From assembly GCA_039720395.1 (NCBI GenBank), contig CM077831.1, positions 17,104,982 to 17,168,981 on the forward strand: DNA of 64,000 nt. Direction: 5' to 3'. Under the pieces are notes generated by a model. It was not told the DNA's origin, made no database searches, and saw only the letters and a list, made by a program, of their open reading frames with translations. The number at the start of each line of letters is the position of its first letter. Position 1 is the stretch's first letter. This stretch comes from Liquidambar formosana (lineage: Eukaryota; Streptophyta; Magnoliopsida; Saxifragales; Altingiaceae). Positions 1 through 12,860 of this stretch are shown piece after piece. Both the position numbers and the translations under genes were made by a program.

Positions 1-1120
1 GCTGGTGTGGGCTTGCTGATGTCAAGAGCAGGACTTGTGATGGACTGACATGTTTGTTCTATGAGTTTCAATCATTTAGGAGAAGCAGGAAGTGAATGGA
101 CTTTTGTTCTAGTATATGTTTTGGAATCAAATTCAAATTGACCAGAATGATAGAATCTCTTTCCTCCAAAATTTTGTATGGTGTATATACATATATTATA
201 GAAAGTGCCATAGCTTTTGTCACTAATTTATGGGATGATATTAAATCCACGTAGGGAGGAAGTGGACATGGCCTTATGCGGGTTGCCTTGCATTTTATAG
301 ACATTTATGTTTTTATTGCAACTGCAGTTGAGGATTCTAGCAATTGATTAATTGGGTTCTTGTGAATCGGGTGTTGAAATCTTTTCTCTATTATTATTAT
401 TTTTTTTATCAACTATGTTGTTGCTCGAGTTTCTCTTCAGTAATCTCGTTTTGTGAATTGGCGAATTGCAGTTGTTTATCTACCTTGTAATGTTATTTTT
501 CTTGTTTGATTGTTTATCTTTTTTTATATTGTTCTCACTAGATGGGTGAGATACTGAGATGGATTCATTGGTTTTATTGCTCTATTGAACCGTATCAAAG
601 TAACACATTTGTATGACGAGTATACCTAGTGGCACTTTTTCCATGGTAGATGCTATGTTTTCTTTTTTTTTTTCTTTTTTTTTTTTTGGTTTTTTTTTTT
701 TTGGGGGGTGGGGTCAATGAATGTGATTTTCCAGGAAATAGGCTGGACATAGCTGCCTTCCTCATCTCATATTATGCAAATTCTCTGATAACTTAGTGAG
801 GCCTCATCCAACAACATAGATCTACTTCTTTTACTTATTTCAGTTTCCATAAATAAAACTGGAGCCCTGGTGGCTTTTATGTCAGCTCATGTGTCTTCTA
901 GCTTTCTTCTGTTTAATTTTGTCATCTGTGGAAAGGGTTCAAGAGCCATTGTCTCCACTTCTAAAATAATCTGAAAGCAGGAAAATGTGGAATGGCGGTG
1001 CTGGTGGATGGATTGATGCATAAATGATAGTTCTTACAGTAAATGTTCTAGTGCAATGAGCGATTATTTAACCATCCAATTGAATTGATGGAATTGGATG
1101 TCTATATCAGAGTGACACAA
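1..1120. other. Left-edge non-coding stretch
   Basis: I see no gene I can name. A short frame is open from the left edge and closes within about 100 bases; it could be the tail of an exon but matches nothing I recognise. T-rich and homopolymer tracts occur around 661-705. A piece near 20-48 resembles 1630-1658, so a fragment of this sequence is repeated downstream of the solo LTR. Confidence 0.4.
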
Positions 1121-1580
1121 TGATGTAAAGGAAAATACGCGGTCGAGACTTAAGTCACCAAAAACAATCAAGCATCCACCAATCTGTTGATTGTCGCAAG
1201 AACAATGCTAGATAGTAGGCAACCACGATCAATGTTCACACTAGAACACGAAAGCAGGAATAGAAGAGAAACTCTCTCTCTCAATATTATTAATTTCAGA
1301 AATAATCTAAACTAAAAATTGTTTGCCATGAGGCTTACATTCCTTTGAATAGAGAACTAATCCTATGAAATAGGAAAACCTAGTTCTACTAGAATAAGTA
1401 AGAAATAACTAGAAAATTGATAAAAGCAATCATTAAATAAAACAAAATAATTAAAACTCCTAAAATAGCAAAAGTAACTAAGTCCCGAAATAGCAGCAGC
1501 AGCAGAAGAAGCGGGAAAACAGCCCGTGGGTGTGTACGCATTATTCAAAATATGCGTACGCCTTTTGGCATGCTGCATCA
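1121..1580 (-). mobile_element. 460-bp solo LTR with 5-bp target duplication
   Basis: The segment begins TGATG and ends CATCA (a TG...CA element with short inverted ends). It is flanked on both sides by the same five bases, CACAA (1116-1120 and 1581-1585), which is the hallmark of LTR retrotransposon integration. No second LTR or internal coding region is present, so this is a solo LTR left by LTR-LTR recombination, or a very small TRIM-like element. The interior has a CT repeat (1270-1282), an A-rich stretch and a short CAG run (1493-1505). Minus orientation is only a guess. The superfamily cannot be told. Confidence 0.7.
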
Positions 1581-1639
1581 CACAAGCACCTGGATGGCAG
1601 TAAAATGGCTTCGCAGGGTGGAGTGTACTGATCTCAAGA

Positions 1640-1853
1640 GCAGGATTTGTGATTGACTATCTCATTTGTGTTTATATTTGAAGTTGCAATTTTATGTTTG
1701 TTAATTTGGGAGGCACTGACCATACAATGTAGAAGGAAACATTTGTAGCAGGATTTGTGATTGACTATCTCATTTGTGTTTATATTTGAAGTTGCAATTT
1801 TATGTTTGTTAATTTGGGAGGCATGACCATACAATGTAGAAGGAAACATTTGT
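1640..1853. repeat. Two-copy direct tandem repeat, about 108-bp period
   Basis: The copies at 1640-1747 and 1748-1853 are nearly identical; the second lacks one base in the 'gaggcactgacc' stretch. The high identity points to a recent local duplication. Open frames seen across it on the minus strand are periodic products of the repeat and not a gene. Confidence 0.85.
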
Positions 1854-2294
1854 TTTTATAAGCGATTTGGAAATGTGTATAAAAAAATGTATTAAACTTG
1901 ACTGCATTTACAGTGATGTCGCAAGTAAATGTAAAGTCATACGTTGAGAAATATCTGGGTTTTGTTTGGCTTTGTTGTCAGGAGTTCACAAAATGCAACA
2001 TGTCATAGTTTGCTGCAATGCTTTGTTTATTGCACCTCTATCGTTGCTTTCTACAACATTACTCCAGCTTTCAATATTTTGTTTCTTGGGTTATGTTGAC
2101 CAACTAGATGTAATGTATTCATATGATGGCGAAGCTCTTACAGATTTTTATTTGACATCTTGTATTACTAAGTAATGCAATTTAAATTACTAATTGTGGG
2201 AGCATAACTGATTGATAGGTCATGGATACCAGTTTATGGATCTCATTGCAGATTTGGACCTGTGTCTGAGGTATTTTCATAATATTTCTATAAG

Positions 2295-2327
<33 letters not shown>

Positions 2328-3097
2328 GCTAAGGAATAAGATTATTTTTGTTTTTAGGGGTAGATTACACAAAAATCTTGAACTATAGGCTTGATTGCAC
2401 AAAACCCCCTCATGAACTAATTGCCAATTTTGCCCTTATAATTATTTTTAAATTTAAAAATCCAGTATTTTATGAATATAATACGAGTGGTAAAATGGTC
2501 ATTTCACATTTGCCATCAAGTGCTACACCTTGAACGTGGTTTTCTGACTGCTTTTTTAGTTTAAAAGGGTTTCTTATAATTAACCCATAGTTTTGGGGGT
2601 TTTGTGTGATTTAGTCTTTTAAATGATTTCTTCTTATGCTTTGTTTTGTTTTCATGAAAGTGGAAAAAGGGAAAAGAAAAGTTGGATTGATACTTGTAAG
2701 ATTCGTAGTTCTTCTTGTGTGTCTTTTTTTCCCTTCCTTGTCCTTCATTTTCTCATCATCCAAACAGAGGAAGAATGTTTATATCCTATTCGTCATGGTA
2801 TTCCTTAATAACTAGACACAGTTTTTCTTTCTTCAGAAATCAGATAGGAAGACATAATACATATCTATTAGTGAAGTGTGGTGGGCCAAATGTGAAGCTT
2901 CTTAGATCTTTTCTAGTTATTCATCGATCTATGTAACTTGATGCTTTCGGCTACTTATAACTCTTTAAAATATAACTTGATGATCACAATTATGAATTGC
3001 AGGTTTTATTTCATTATTAACATCCTAAATGTCAATTGTTCAGCACCCATTTTTTGGATCACCTGATCTAGTCCTAGATTCTGCATCTATTTTTCAG

Positions 3098-3135
<38 letters not shown>

Positions 3136-6100
3136 TGAATAAATTTCTTTAATAGCTATATATTCTCTATCCCATCTACATGATTATGATTAGTTACATA
3201 ATCATCACATAATCTATGTTGCTCTGTAAAAAATTTACCCCACTTTGGGTGACTTTTTTACCCGTACTGTAAACTGACTTTAAAATGTAAATTTTTAGAA
3301 TAGGCACTTGTATTTCCTTCAGAGGTACTCTTTTGGTAGTAAGTCCATCTGCACCCTAATATCCCATAATTTGGGAACCCCTGCCCCACTTTACACCACC
3401 ATGGCTACAGGGCCAATGGTAAATACTTGTTATTTGTCATGACCTGAAATGGTGTTTGAATTTCTGGAATACTGGATGGATTTATATTTGTAGCAGGTTT
3501 TACCATGGCCGTTTCTCTTTGGATTTGGAATTAGGCATTATGAATGTGGCAGGTAGATATATTATATCATAATAAAGCAAGCTAGCTTATAACTTGGGGG
3601 CATTTGGACCATACCCCAGAAATGAAAACTTCCAATTTTACTTCTCATAGAGATGCAAATTCATCACTATCAAAAAGGTCAACAAAAAAAAAAAATATAT
3701 ATAGCTGATTGAATTTAGATGTCTTTTATTGAAATCCTGAATGAAGATCATGTGCATGGTACAGAATAATCTAATTTCAAATGCTTTGAAATTACATTGC
3801 ACTTATCCCTTTGTCGGAGGATCCAGATTAGAGGTGCAGGTCACAATTTTTTAAACCCTAAAGTTCCACCCACCCAGCTGATAAACAAAACAAAAAAGGT
3901 TACACCCACCTAAAGAAAATTATTTGGCATTGCTCTTGTTGGGAACCATGTGGTCACATACAATTTTCTACTTTTATACAACATGGCATGTTTATTTCAG
4001 GATCTAAACCCATTTTTTAATGGGCTATGCTTAATCCACCAGCTTGCAACCACTTCTCTTTGGAAAAGGGACCCTAACATTGGAATGGTAAACTACTGAG
4101 GTCATTCTCTTGTATACTTATCATAAGCTCTCCCTCATATAATTGTGTATCACTATCAAAACCCAAGCTTGACCTTGAAGCCATGTTTATGTTTATCATA
4201 TAGAAATTCAGTTGAAACGCACGCAGGGGAAAAAGGAGACAACATTGGTAAATTTTGTAAGCCGAGGGAAGTTCTATACAATCAACTTGTGTAAATTCAA
4301 CTGCAAAAGTCATTACTCATTAATTATGGTATACTTGACATTATATTGAAGACACAGATCCATTATGTGTTAAATGGTAACGGAGATTTTCCCACGAGTG
4401 ACTCTAAATTTTCTTCGGATTTCTTAAATAAGTTATTAGCGTTGGGGGTTATCTTGATCCAATATGAAGTTTTCTTTGGTTTAATAAGGATCTATAGAAA
4501 AAATGAATGTTATATTCGAATTGTTGCAGGTCTTGTAGGTCTAGTGATCTAGTGATGAGAAAAGTGTAATTTTCAAACCGTATCAGATAAAGTAAAAATG
4601 AGCCAAATTTAATTGTGAATTTGTGATAAAGTATACTTTCTTACCAATTTAAAATGATGTCATTTCTTAAAATCCTTAAGACCGCGTATATACATGGATC
4701 AAAATAAACTTATTTTTTATCTTATCAAGCTAGGGAATACCAAAGCAATAAATCCTCTATTTTTTTTAAAAAAAAATATTAATTCTACACCCTAAGATAG
4801 GCCTCCACTAGGACGGCAACTGCTAACCCTTTTTTTTAAAAACTTCTTATTTTTAAAGATGGGGTCGGACTAATGTGACAAACATCATGGTACTGGCGTA
4901 GAGAAAGTGACGCCTACATATATCATAGTTCTTTGCCGGGCAGTATCCAACATAATGTCACTGATTAAGTCCTTGCTGACCGTAAGAAGGGCAGACATGA
5001 CACATCCCTTTCTTGGGGTATCCCTTATAGTACAGTTCTTTTTCTGATAAACTTTGTTGGTTTTTTTTTTGTAGGACAGTTCATTTTGCATTCCGTTGGT
5101 TTTGTTAATTCATATTCCTTTGAGAATTAACAATTATTTCTACATAACTAACACCACCTTCGGGGAAAAAGCTTCGCTAGCATGGTGGCTGGTATCGTCT
5201 GGTTCAAAGTGTATTCAAATTATTAAAAAAAATTTAATAATTATTTTGAGGTCTCCAAAACATTTGATTTTCTTTCTCATTTGGGTTATCTCGTAATTTA
5301 GAACAATAATTTCATAATTTAGATACAAGTAGAAGTATTCTTATCACTCAGTTGTACCACATCAGCTAATACCACCGTACCACTGAAATATTTCTCTCTT
5401 TTTCTTTTTCTGTTGTTTTCTCTTTCATTTTTAAGTAGTGTTGGCCTGACTTTTTTAATTTAGCTCAACAACCACAAAATAAAATAAAATAGACAAATAA
5501 ACAAATAAAAGAAAGAAGGGAATACTTGGAACTCTGACAAGGTACTTATTCTATGATGTAGCTTGTATGGCGAAGCAAGTATGAGAAAAGTTGAGGATTT
5601 GGTTTATCTCTTATTACACCCTTCTAATCTGAGGGAAAGAACTTCAATGGAACACTCATATGGGTCACATGATGCAATCAGTAAATCATAATCAAGCAAA
5701 GTGGGTTCGTCAGTATATTTTTTGGTTTCATAATCTTACTTTATTTAACTGTGATTGACTAGTTGCACCATGTAGCCATGGAACGGTTTCATGGAAATTC
5801 TTCTCCTAATTGAGAATCCATCTTAGCCAGGGCAATATTATCATTTACCATGAAGTCCATTTAATCAGCTTTTTTCTGGAATCCACCTCTCAAAACTCTT
5901 TATGAGGTGAGAGATGAAGTTGGACTCAAAAGGTTTTGATAGGTTTATGATCAAAAAGAAAAAATAATTTGTGGACCATCACTTCAATTTCATATTTTGT
6001 GATAGAGACTCTCACAAGAAAATAATAGAAATAAATGAATGTGCACGCATCACATCGGCCCGCCTTGTTTTCCTTGTCCCCAACAAAAATTCCCTTGGCA

Positions 6101-6240
6101 AAAATGAAATCCCCAAAGAGAACACAATTTATACTAGGGGCAAGAGATCTTATCCAAACGTAGCCAGGTTGGGAAGAACAAGAGAGGCAAAGCAATCTGG
6201 GATTCCGTACCAAATACCAAATCCTGTTTTTACCGTTGAA
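1854..6240. other. Intergenic region with microsatellites
   Basis: No supported gene. It holds an (ATT)11 microsatellite at 2295-2327 and a run of 35 T at 3100-3134. The rest is AT-rich single-copy-looking DNA. The open frames here are short, lack homology I recognise and overlap on both strands. The right end grades into the promoter of the RING gene. Confidence 0.5.
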
Positions 6241-6248
6241 GCCTTTTG

Positions 6249-6304
6249 CCGCCAAAATTCACAACCATACTCAACCGCGATATCAAACCCTTTAAATTTG
6301 GCGG
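6249..6304. promoter_or_regulatory. Candidate E2F / telo-box cluster upstream of the RING gene
   Basis: An E2F-type core TTTGGCGG lies on the minus strand at 6249-6256 and again on the plus strand at 6297-6304, in inverted orientation. A telo-box AAACCCT lies between them at 6285-6291. E2F sites fit the consensus WTTSSCSS; telo-boxes often accompany such sites in growth-related plant promoters. The cluster is about 580 bases upstream of the RING ATG, in unduplicated DNA. Function is inferred from motif match only. Confidence 0.4.
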
Positions 6305-6884
6305 GTCCCTCCTTCGTGTGGGACCCCAGCAATGCCCTTCCAAAGGGCAAGAAAACGAACTGTCTCCTTCCTTCCACATCTCTCTTCTCAGTTCTCATCC
6401 TCACCATCCATTCGAGTCTTAACTTTGAGTCCACCCAAAGCGATTTGGATTCCATAGTGGTAGAATTAGTTTGTTTTCTCATTGGTCTTTACAAATCTTG
6501 CATTGAAAAACTTTGCCATTTCTTGAGGAATCTGGATCTGGGTCTCTCTCACTCCTCTTGTTTTCTTTGTTTTTCGTCATATATATGCTGCTGGAATTTT
6601 GGGTTGTGTGGTTTTATTTGATGGGGGGTAAGCTTCCCAAATCGTGCTTTGAAAACTTGCTATTTCTTAAAAGTCCTGATCTGGGTCTCTCTTAGTCTTC
6701 TTGGTTTTTTACCCCCTCGAATTTTTTGAGTGCTTTTGTTTTTGGTTTTTCATGTTTTCTCTGTTTTCATCTTGTTCTTACTTTGTTTGTTGTTGAAGTT
6801 GTGTGTGGGTTTTGTTTGTTTTAGTGTTGGAATTGTGGGTGTTTGTTGTTTTTGGGAATTGGGTTCAACAAGTGGGAGTTGGAT

Positions 6885-8836
6885 ATGTTGGGTCAAGGCA
6901 TGAATTTGATTACCACTGTTATTGGGTTTGGGATGAGTGCTGCTTTTATAGTCTTCATATGTACAAGAATAATCTGTGGGAGAATTCGAGGGGTCGAGTC
7001 GCGGCCGATGTTTGAGATTGACTCGAGGATCGATCTTGAACAGGTAAGTTTGATCCTTTTTACTGGGTTATTTATTTATTTATTTTTTGATAAGAATACC
7101 TGATCTAAGTAGTGTCTTTTTTTTTTTTTTTTTTTTTTTTTCACAGCTATCAATGGTATATGGCACAGTGAGTTGTGCTTTAGCACGCTCTGTCTGATTG
7201 AAAATTTTCAATGATCCAGTAATTTTCACACCTCATATTGATAATTACAATCGAAATGTGACTTTACAATGTAATAATTTCTTCGTGTCAGTGGAGGTCT
7301 TGAGTTCTAGTCTTTGAACCTAGGGGTGGATGGTTTAGAGGAAGAGCGAGGGCTACCCTCTTGTGTAACCTAAGGTTCCACCTTAGTGCAAGCAGGCATG
7401 GTTATTGTATATGTTGTGATGGTTGGCCATTACCATTTAATCACTCGATTTCTGGTTTCAATGTGAATACTGCAGTCGTGGTAATGTAATTGTGAAAAGA
7501 CATAGTTTAAACATCTTTTAGGGGTCGACTGAAGTGTACTCAAAATAATTTTATAATGAGGCATTATTGTAAAATGTAGAATCAATACAAATTGCAGCGA
7601 GAAGTCATCTACAAAATCTAGCAAAAATTCATTTCCCTGTCATACGACCTTGCAAAGATTGTTTCCTCATTGATTTTGATATTTGTGTGTTCTTCACTGC
7701 ATTATACATGCAAATTCCTTTTCCTAAACTGGTATAAAATCCATTCTAGTGCGCACTTAGATGATTTTTGTTTTCTTTCCTAGCATATATTGTTGGTGGC
7801 TTCATGGGACAAACTAAATTGCACATTTTTTTTCTTCTTACTCCTGTTGGAATTACAATATAAATAGCTGAGGTTGTAGAAATAGAGCTTTGGATATTAA
7901 TTTTTCATTCTTCACTGGCAGCCAGTGCATCGGATTAGTGGCCTTCAACCAGTTCTGGTTGCTGCGATCCCCACAATGAAATACAACCGTGAGGCTTTCA
8001 GTTCCATGGAAGATCCACAGTAAGTGTAGCCACCTATGTTTTGGCTTTTCATTGGACAAGGACCTTCTGTTATTACCTTAACATCCTGCATGTTTCCTCT
8101 TTTTCTTGATCAAGGGATCTTTTATCTGTAGCATCTATTAGTGTACATATAATTTCACTCTCATTCTCTATAAGTTTGGACTCTTATGGTGTTCTAAAGT
8201 GCATGTCAGTCCTATTTGTTTGGACTTCACATTCGCTGACCATTTTTATCACTATTTGGGCTTAAAATTCTTTTCTTTCAACATGTATGTGTGTGCGCGT
8301 GTTTTTTTTTTTTTTTTAATGGATTGAAGGTTAATGGATATTGGACAAGCTTGTACATAAACACGCACAGAGATACGTGCACATTTCTATATGTATGTTT
8401 ATCTCTCTAATGTAAGATCTATTGTCTTGTCCAATGCCTCAACTAGAAGAGCTTTAGCCCTTTTGCTTCTGCGTGCAGGTGTACAATATGTTTGGGGGAA
8501 TACCAAGAAAAAGAAGTATTACGAATCATGCCCAAATGCGGCCACAATTTTCATCTCTCTTGCATTGACGTATGGCTAAGAAAACAGTCTACCTGCCCAG
8601 TCTGTCGTCTCCCATTACAAGACTTCTTTGAAACAAAACAGGTGAGACCACCAAATTTTGGTAGGGTCCAATCTAATGATGATCCTGAGGTTTCAATCGA
8701 CATTTCTCAGCAGTGGCTGCTACCCAGTCCTGAGCGTTCAGTCGGGATTGGAAGTAACCAAGGTCACCTTGAACCTATACCTGGAAACCCAGATCCTATT
8801 GTTTCTGGAGAAATAGAAACAAGGCAAAGATCGTGA
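6885..8836 (+). CDS. RING-H2 finger E3 ubiquitin ligase with N-terminal membrane anchor (3 exons)
   Basis: Exons are 6885-7043, 7922-8019 and 8479-8836, all with GT-AG borders and consistent phase, giving 204 residues. One hydrophobic membrane segment sits at about residues 8-30. An ATL-like 'GLQPVLVAAIPTMKYN' stretch precedes the RING. The RING-H2 finger spans residues 87-128 as C-x2-C-x15-C-x1-H-x2-H-x2-C-x10-C-x2-C, with the W and P typical of E2-binding RING-H2 domains. The family transfers ubiquitin from an E2 to substrates at membranes; the substrate is unknown. The tail is polar. An in-frame TTG codon upstream is not a plausible plant start, so the ATG at 6885 is chosen. Exons 1-2 lie outside the duplication while exon 3 is in unit A, so this is the only complete copy. 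I would not assign a specific ATL number. Confidence 0.88.
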
Positions 8837-9044
8837 CCAAAGCAAAGAGATTGTTCTATACTGGAGATCAATTTATGTTAGGAGTCATTATCCATCACAG
8901 ACCAACAGATTTGGATTCTAAGGATGGCAGGCCGGGTATACATGTGTGATGTCTTGCACCTTATTGGGACAAACTCCTCAATCCTTTGTAGCACAGCACT
9001 GATTGAGGTGATCCTCTTACATAACCCAATTTGGTTCTATATTA

Positions 9045-9190
9045 TAATTCATAAATATTTCACAAATATTGTGAATTCAATGCAAGTAATTTCATTTTAA
9101 TTGTACATATTATAATTTTAAATTCATAAATTATTCACAATATTGTGAATTTAGTGTAAACTTCAATTTATTGGTAATTTATTGGTATAA
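9045..9190. repeat. AT-rich palindromic spacer after the RING gene
   Basis: Two related units carry the motif TTCACAA(A)TATTGTGAA; the second contains the perfect palindrome TTCACAATATTGTGAA (within 9133-9150). Unit B holds the same arrangement near 46200-46310. It lies between the convergent 3' ends of the RING and PPR genes and may form hairpins at transcript ends. No coding potential. Confidence 0.55.
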
Positions 9191-9592
9191 TTCCATAAAT
9201 ATCCGGTATAAATTAAATTCAGAAGAGTAACTGAGTTGTATTATTCTTATGTTAATCGCTTTGTTCCCATTGAAATAGATTCTTGATAGATTTCCCTTTA
9301 TGGAAATTTGCTATTATTACTAGCTTCTTGAATTCCTAAATTTTGTCCGGAATATATCCTGAATTAATTCTGGCAGAAAATAAATCCTAAATGCTAGCAA
9401 AATATTCTTTCAGAACAATGCAGTAAACGTATTATTTAGTAAATAAAAAAATAAAAAATTGATATGGTACCCATTATTTTGTCAAATGAGGTCAGCTATT
9501 ATTTAGTCAAAAGTTGATATGGGACATATAAAGACTACAACACAAGGATGTTAATTTACAGAATTTTCACATATTATTGTATTTCCCAGAAA

Positions 9593-11447
9593 TTACCAAA
9601 AGTCCATATATGCATGAACAAAAGCCTTCTCTGAAAAGGTGAAAACGACTCCGATCCCTTGCTATTATCTCTCTACTATAAATCTTGGAGATAATCTTCA
9701 GAAATGAATGACAATAATTACAGACAAGAAGATTCTTCACGATTCAAATCAGTGAACAGGGTGAAGTGCTAATTAATCCAAAAGCAACAGCATCTTTCAC
9801 TATGCAAGAACAGAGAATTTTCCTTTTCTTCTTCTTGTATATCTAAGAAGACATCTACAATGCCCCACACATGACCACCATCCAAATTGGCCCTTTGGGT
9901 CATTTCTCGGATCATTGCATGAATCTTATCTGTTTGAAGGTGCGATCTATCACCCGAAACAAATTGATGAATTGTACCGTTCATCTCTATCCAACTACAT
10001 CCGGGATTTTCTCAATGCCTTTGTTTTCCATCTGCTTCCTCCTGTTTAACGCACTGTCCCACTTGCTTATGCCTACATAGCGATTTGATAACATCACATA
10101 ACGCCCACAGGAATCAGGTTCCAACTCAATCACCCTTTTACCCACCTTCTCTGCAAGCTCAAAATTCCCACTGATTCTACAAGCCCCAATAAGAGTGGCC
10201 CACAACACAGAGTTAGCTTTGATGGGCATATTCTCTATGAATTCCTATGTCATCATCTACAAGCCTTGCTCTACTTAACAAATCCACCATACATCCATAG
10301 TGTTCCATCCTTGGTTCAATTTGGTAACTCTCTTTCATTGCTTGAGGCATTTTAAGGCCCTCATTGACTAATCATGTCTGACTGCATGCATACAATAATG
10401 CAATAAAAGTAACCTCGTCGGGCATTACCTTATCATGCTTCATCTAATCAAAGAGTGAAATTGCAATTTCACCATGACCATGCATTGCTAGCCCTCCAAT
10501 CATTGCATTCCACGTAAAAACATTCCTAACTCTCATCTTACCAAAAACTTCTCTAAACAAACCTATAGCTCCACACTTAGCATACATATCAACAAGAGCT
10601 GTTTCAAGCACGACATCACGGTGTATTCCATTTCTATCCATTAAAAGATGGATATACTTGCCTTGATCCAAAGCTCCCGTCTGAGCACAAGCCGATAGCA
10701 CACTCACAAGTGTGACCTCATCTGGTTGACTGGTTGGATCTTCTCAAACTGCATCTTCCGAAACAAAACTAACGATTCTTGAAAATAAACCGAGTTAGCC
10801 AATCCCGACAGCATACACTCCATGACAAAACATCCCTCTCAGGCATCCTATTAAATACCTCTTGTGCTGATTCCAAATCACCACATTTGCAATACATATC
10901 CAAAATCGCATTGCCCGGTGCCCACACTAAGATTCTTATCCAAATCGACCCATAAAAATGAAGTGATTTTCCTCTTTCCTAGTCACCCACTTTGGCACAA
11001 GCTGAGACCAAACTTATAATTGTCACATCATTAGGAAAAATATTATTAGACCTCACAATCTCTTCAAAAAAATCAAGCGTTTGCCCATATAGCCCTCTAT
11101 GAATATATGCGTTTATCATCACATTCCAAGTCTCTATATCTCTCACAGGACTTTCATCAAACACCCTACATGGATAATTAAAACATCCACAATCACCATA
11201 AAACTGAATCAAAGAATTGACGACATAAGAATCCGACACAAACCGACTTTTCAAAACCTGGCAGTGAATCGTCGGACCCATTTTAAGCGCCCGCAAGCAA
11301 GCACAGGCTGTAAACACAAATGTGTACGTATAATTATCGGGCGAAAAATCCAACTCGATCATGAAATAGAAAAAAGGACATTGCATCAGAGGGATTGTGG
11401 CTCTTTGCATAGCCTCTGATCATGGTGTTCAAGATAAACGGGTCCGG
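9593..11447 (-). pseudogene. PPR-DYW pseudogene (unit A copy)
   Basis: This is the unit A counterpart of the PPR gene at 46727-48824. The same PPR motifs and C-terminal region are readable but broken into separate frames. Lesions visible against unit B include: an inserted base near 10246, an 8-base tandem insertion near 10720-10730, substitutions and indels near 10808, a deletion near 10945-10950, and in-frame stops. The first 90 or so codons are gone: homology to unit B stops at 11447, where a Mutator-type MITE and other insertions begin. At the site where unit B has a single-base insertion (47690-47695), this copy keeps the ancestral frame. It makes no functional protein. Confidence 0.88.
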
Positions 11448-11470
11448 GTTATACAGAGATTATTTTCTAA

Positions 11471-12007
11471 GGTAAATTGCACTTAAGGGTCAAAGTTTGA
11501 GTCAAGTTTTACTTTTAGGGTCCAAAGTTTAAATCGCATCAATTTAATACTTGAATTATTAGTTGAGTTGTAATTTGGGGTCTGCAGTTAGAATTTTCAG
11601 TATTATCCCTATTTTGCTCTTTTTATGGTTTTGAAAACCATATTTTATCCCTATCAACATTTAATAAAATTTTATATTTTAAACAGATATTAATCAGTCT
11701 TATTTTCTTTTTCTTTCTATATTACCTCTATTAACATCTAATAAAGCTTTACATTTTCCATTTACAACACACAAATCTGACGGTAAAGTAATTCAGATCT
11801 GGTCAAAATACAAAATTTTATTAAATGTTAATAGGGGTAAAATAAGGTTTTCAAACCCATAAAAAGGGCAAAATAGGATAATACTGAAAATTCTTATTGC
11901 AGATCCCAAATTGCAACTCAATTAATAATTCAGGTACTGAATTGATGTAATTTAAACTTTTGACCTTAAATTTGACCCAAACTTTGGACCCTTAAGTGCA
12001 ATTTACC
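11471..12007. mobile_element. Mutator-type MITE with about 230-bp terminal inverted repeats
   Basis: The element begins GGTAAATTGCACTTAAGGGT and ends with its reverse complement; the inverted arms remain alignable for roughly 230 bases, leaving only a short loop. A perfect 9-bp direct repeat, TATTTTCTA, flanks it at 11461-11469 and 12009-12017, one base outside each end. Long inverted repeats with 9-bp target duplication fit a non-autonomous Mutator-like element. There is no coding sequence. It is absent from unit B, so it inserted after the duplication or in DNA that replaced the PPR 5' end. Confidence 0.85.
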
Positions 12008-12149
12008 ATATTTTCTATAATCAAAACAGAGAAGAATAAAATAAGGTATGTGCAAGGATTGAGGCAATAATTGTAGGAGCAGATTGAGCATCAGTCCTGG
12101 GAGCATCAATTGTGGAGAGAATATACAGTAAGTTCAAATTGATATGGAG

Positions 12150-12860
12150 TTTAGGGTTGTATGCAAGTCCGTTTGGAGTGGTTTAGAGAGAAATTATCAA
12201 TCAACCCACTCATAACAAGTTGTAAATTTTTCAACCTGCCACCAAACCGTTAGTGCTAAAAATCAGTGGATTGGTTTTTTTTTTTAAGCGGTTTGTCACT
12301 AACGGTTGATGTAGGATTGGCGGGTTGTATCATGCCCTTTCTAATTGAGGCATTTCTAATATATCGGACCTTAACTAATTAGTATGTTATAAATAAATTA
12401 ATAAATCAAGAAAATATAATTATTTAATGTGGTTAAGTGAAGCTTGATACATACTTACATAGTATTTTAATTACAAATATGAAAATTATTATTTTATGAG
12501 AAAAAACAGTGATCAATGTTGATGAAATTTGTGATAGTTAATGTTATTAAAGGTTGAAGGACCCAAAACTCAACATCTTAGCAAAATACTAATAAGATAA
12601 TACATTATTATGAAATCAGAGATATTTGATATTTATAATTTTATACATATATTATTAAAGGCGGGGCGATTTGGTTTATTGGTGTTTTGACAAAGTTCAA
12701 CCCACCAAACAAACCAAACTACCAATTTTATTGCTCGATCTGCCCAAACCATGCAGCCTAACCTCTCCAACTACTTGGGTCGGTGTGGAATGGAGCCGAT
12801 TAATTTGATTTGGTGGATTAGATGGTTTTAACTAATTACATCATTATTTTATTAATCCTT
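12150..12860. mobile_element. Diverged hAT-type MITE copy (same family as 35200-35887)
   Basis: Both halves match the element at 35200-35887: the left part around 12165-12330 ('ttggagtggtt', 'ttttcaacctg', 'aaaccgttag') and the right part around 12660-12835 ('gacaaagttcaaccc', 'ggtgtggaatggag'). The outer ends are degraded and I cannot find a target duplication. This repeat is part of the roughly 2.3-kb block (11448-13730) in unit A that replaces the PPR N-terminal coding DNA. Confidence 0.6.

Noticed and set aside
3..101. Possible last exon of a gene beyond the left edge
   Set aside because: The frame is short, unmatched, and a related piece near 1630 is not open, so there is no support for a coding exon.
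2221..2279. A short exon-like stretch between an AG and a GT reading SWIPVYGSHCRFGPVSEV
   Set aside because: It looks protein-like in one frame, but there is no neighbouring exon, no known family and a stop follows directly.
5971..6621. A 216-codon open frame, with overlapping open frames on the minus strand
   Set aside because: It overlaps the promoter and probable 5' leader of the RING gene, has no domain pattern and mixes unrelated low-complexity stretches. Frames on both strands are open here by chance.
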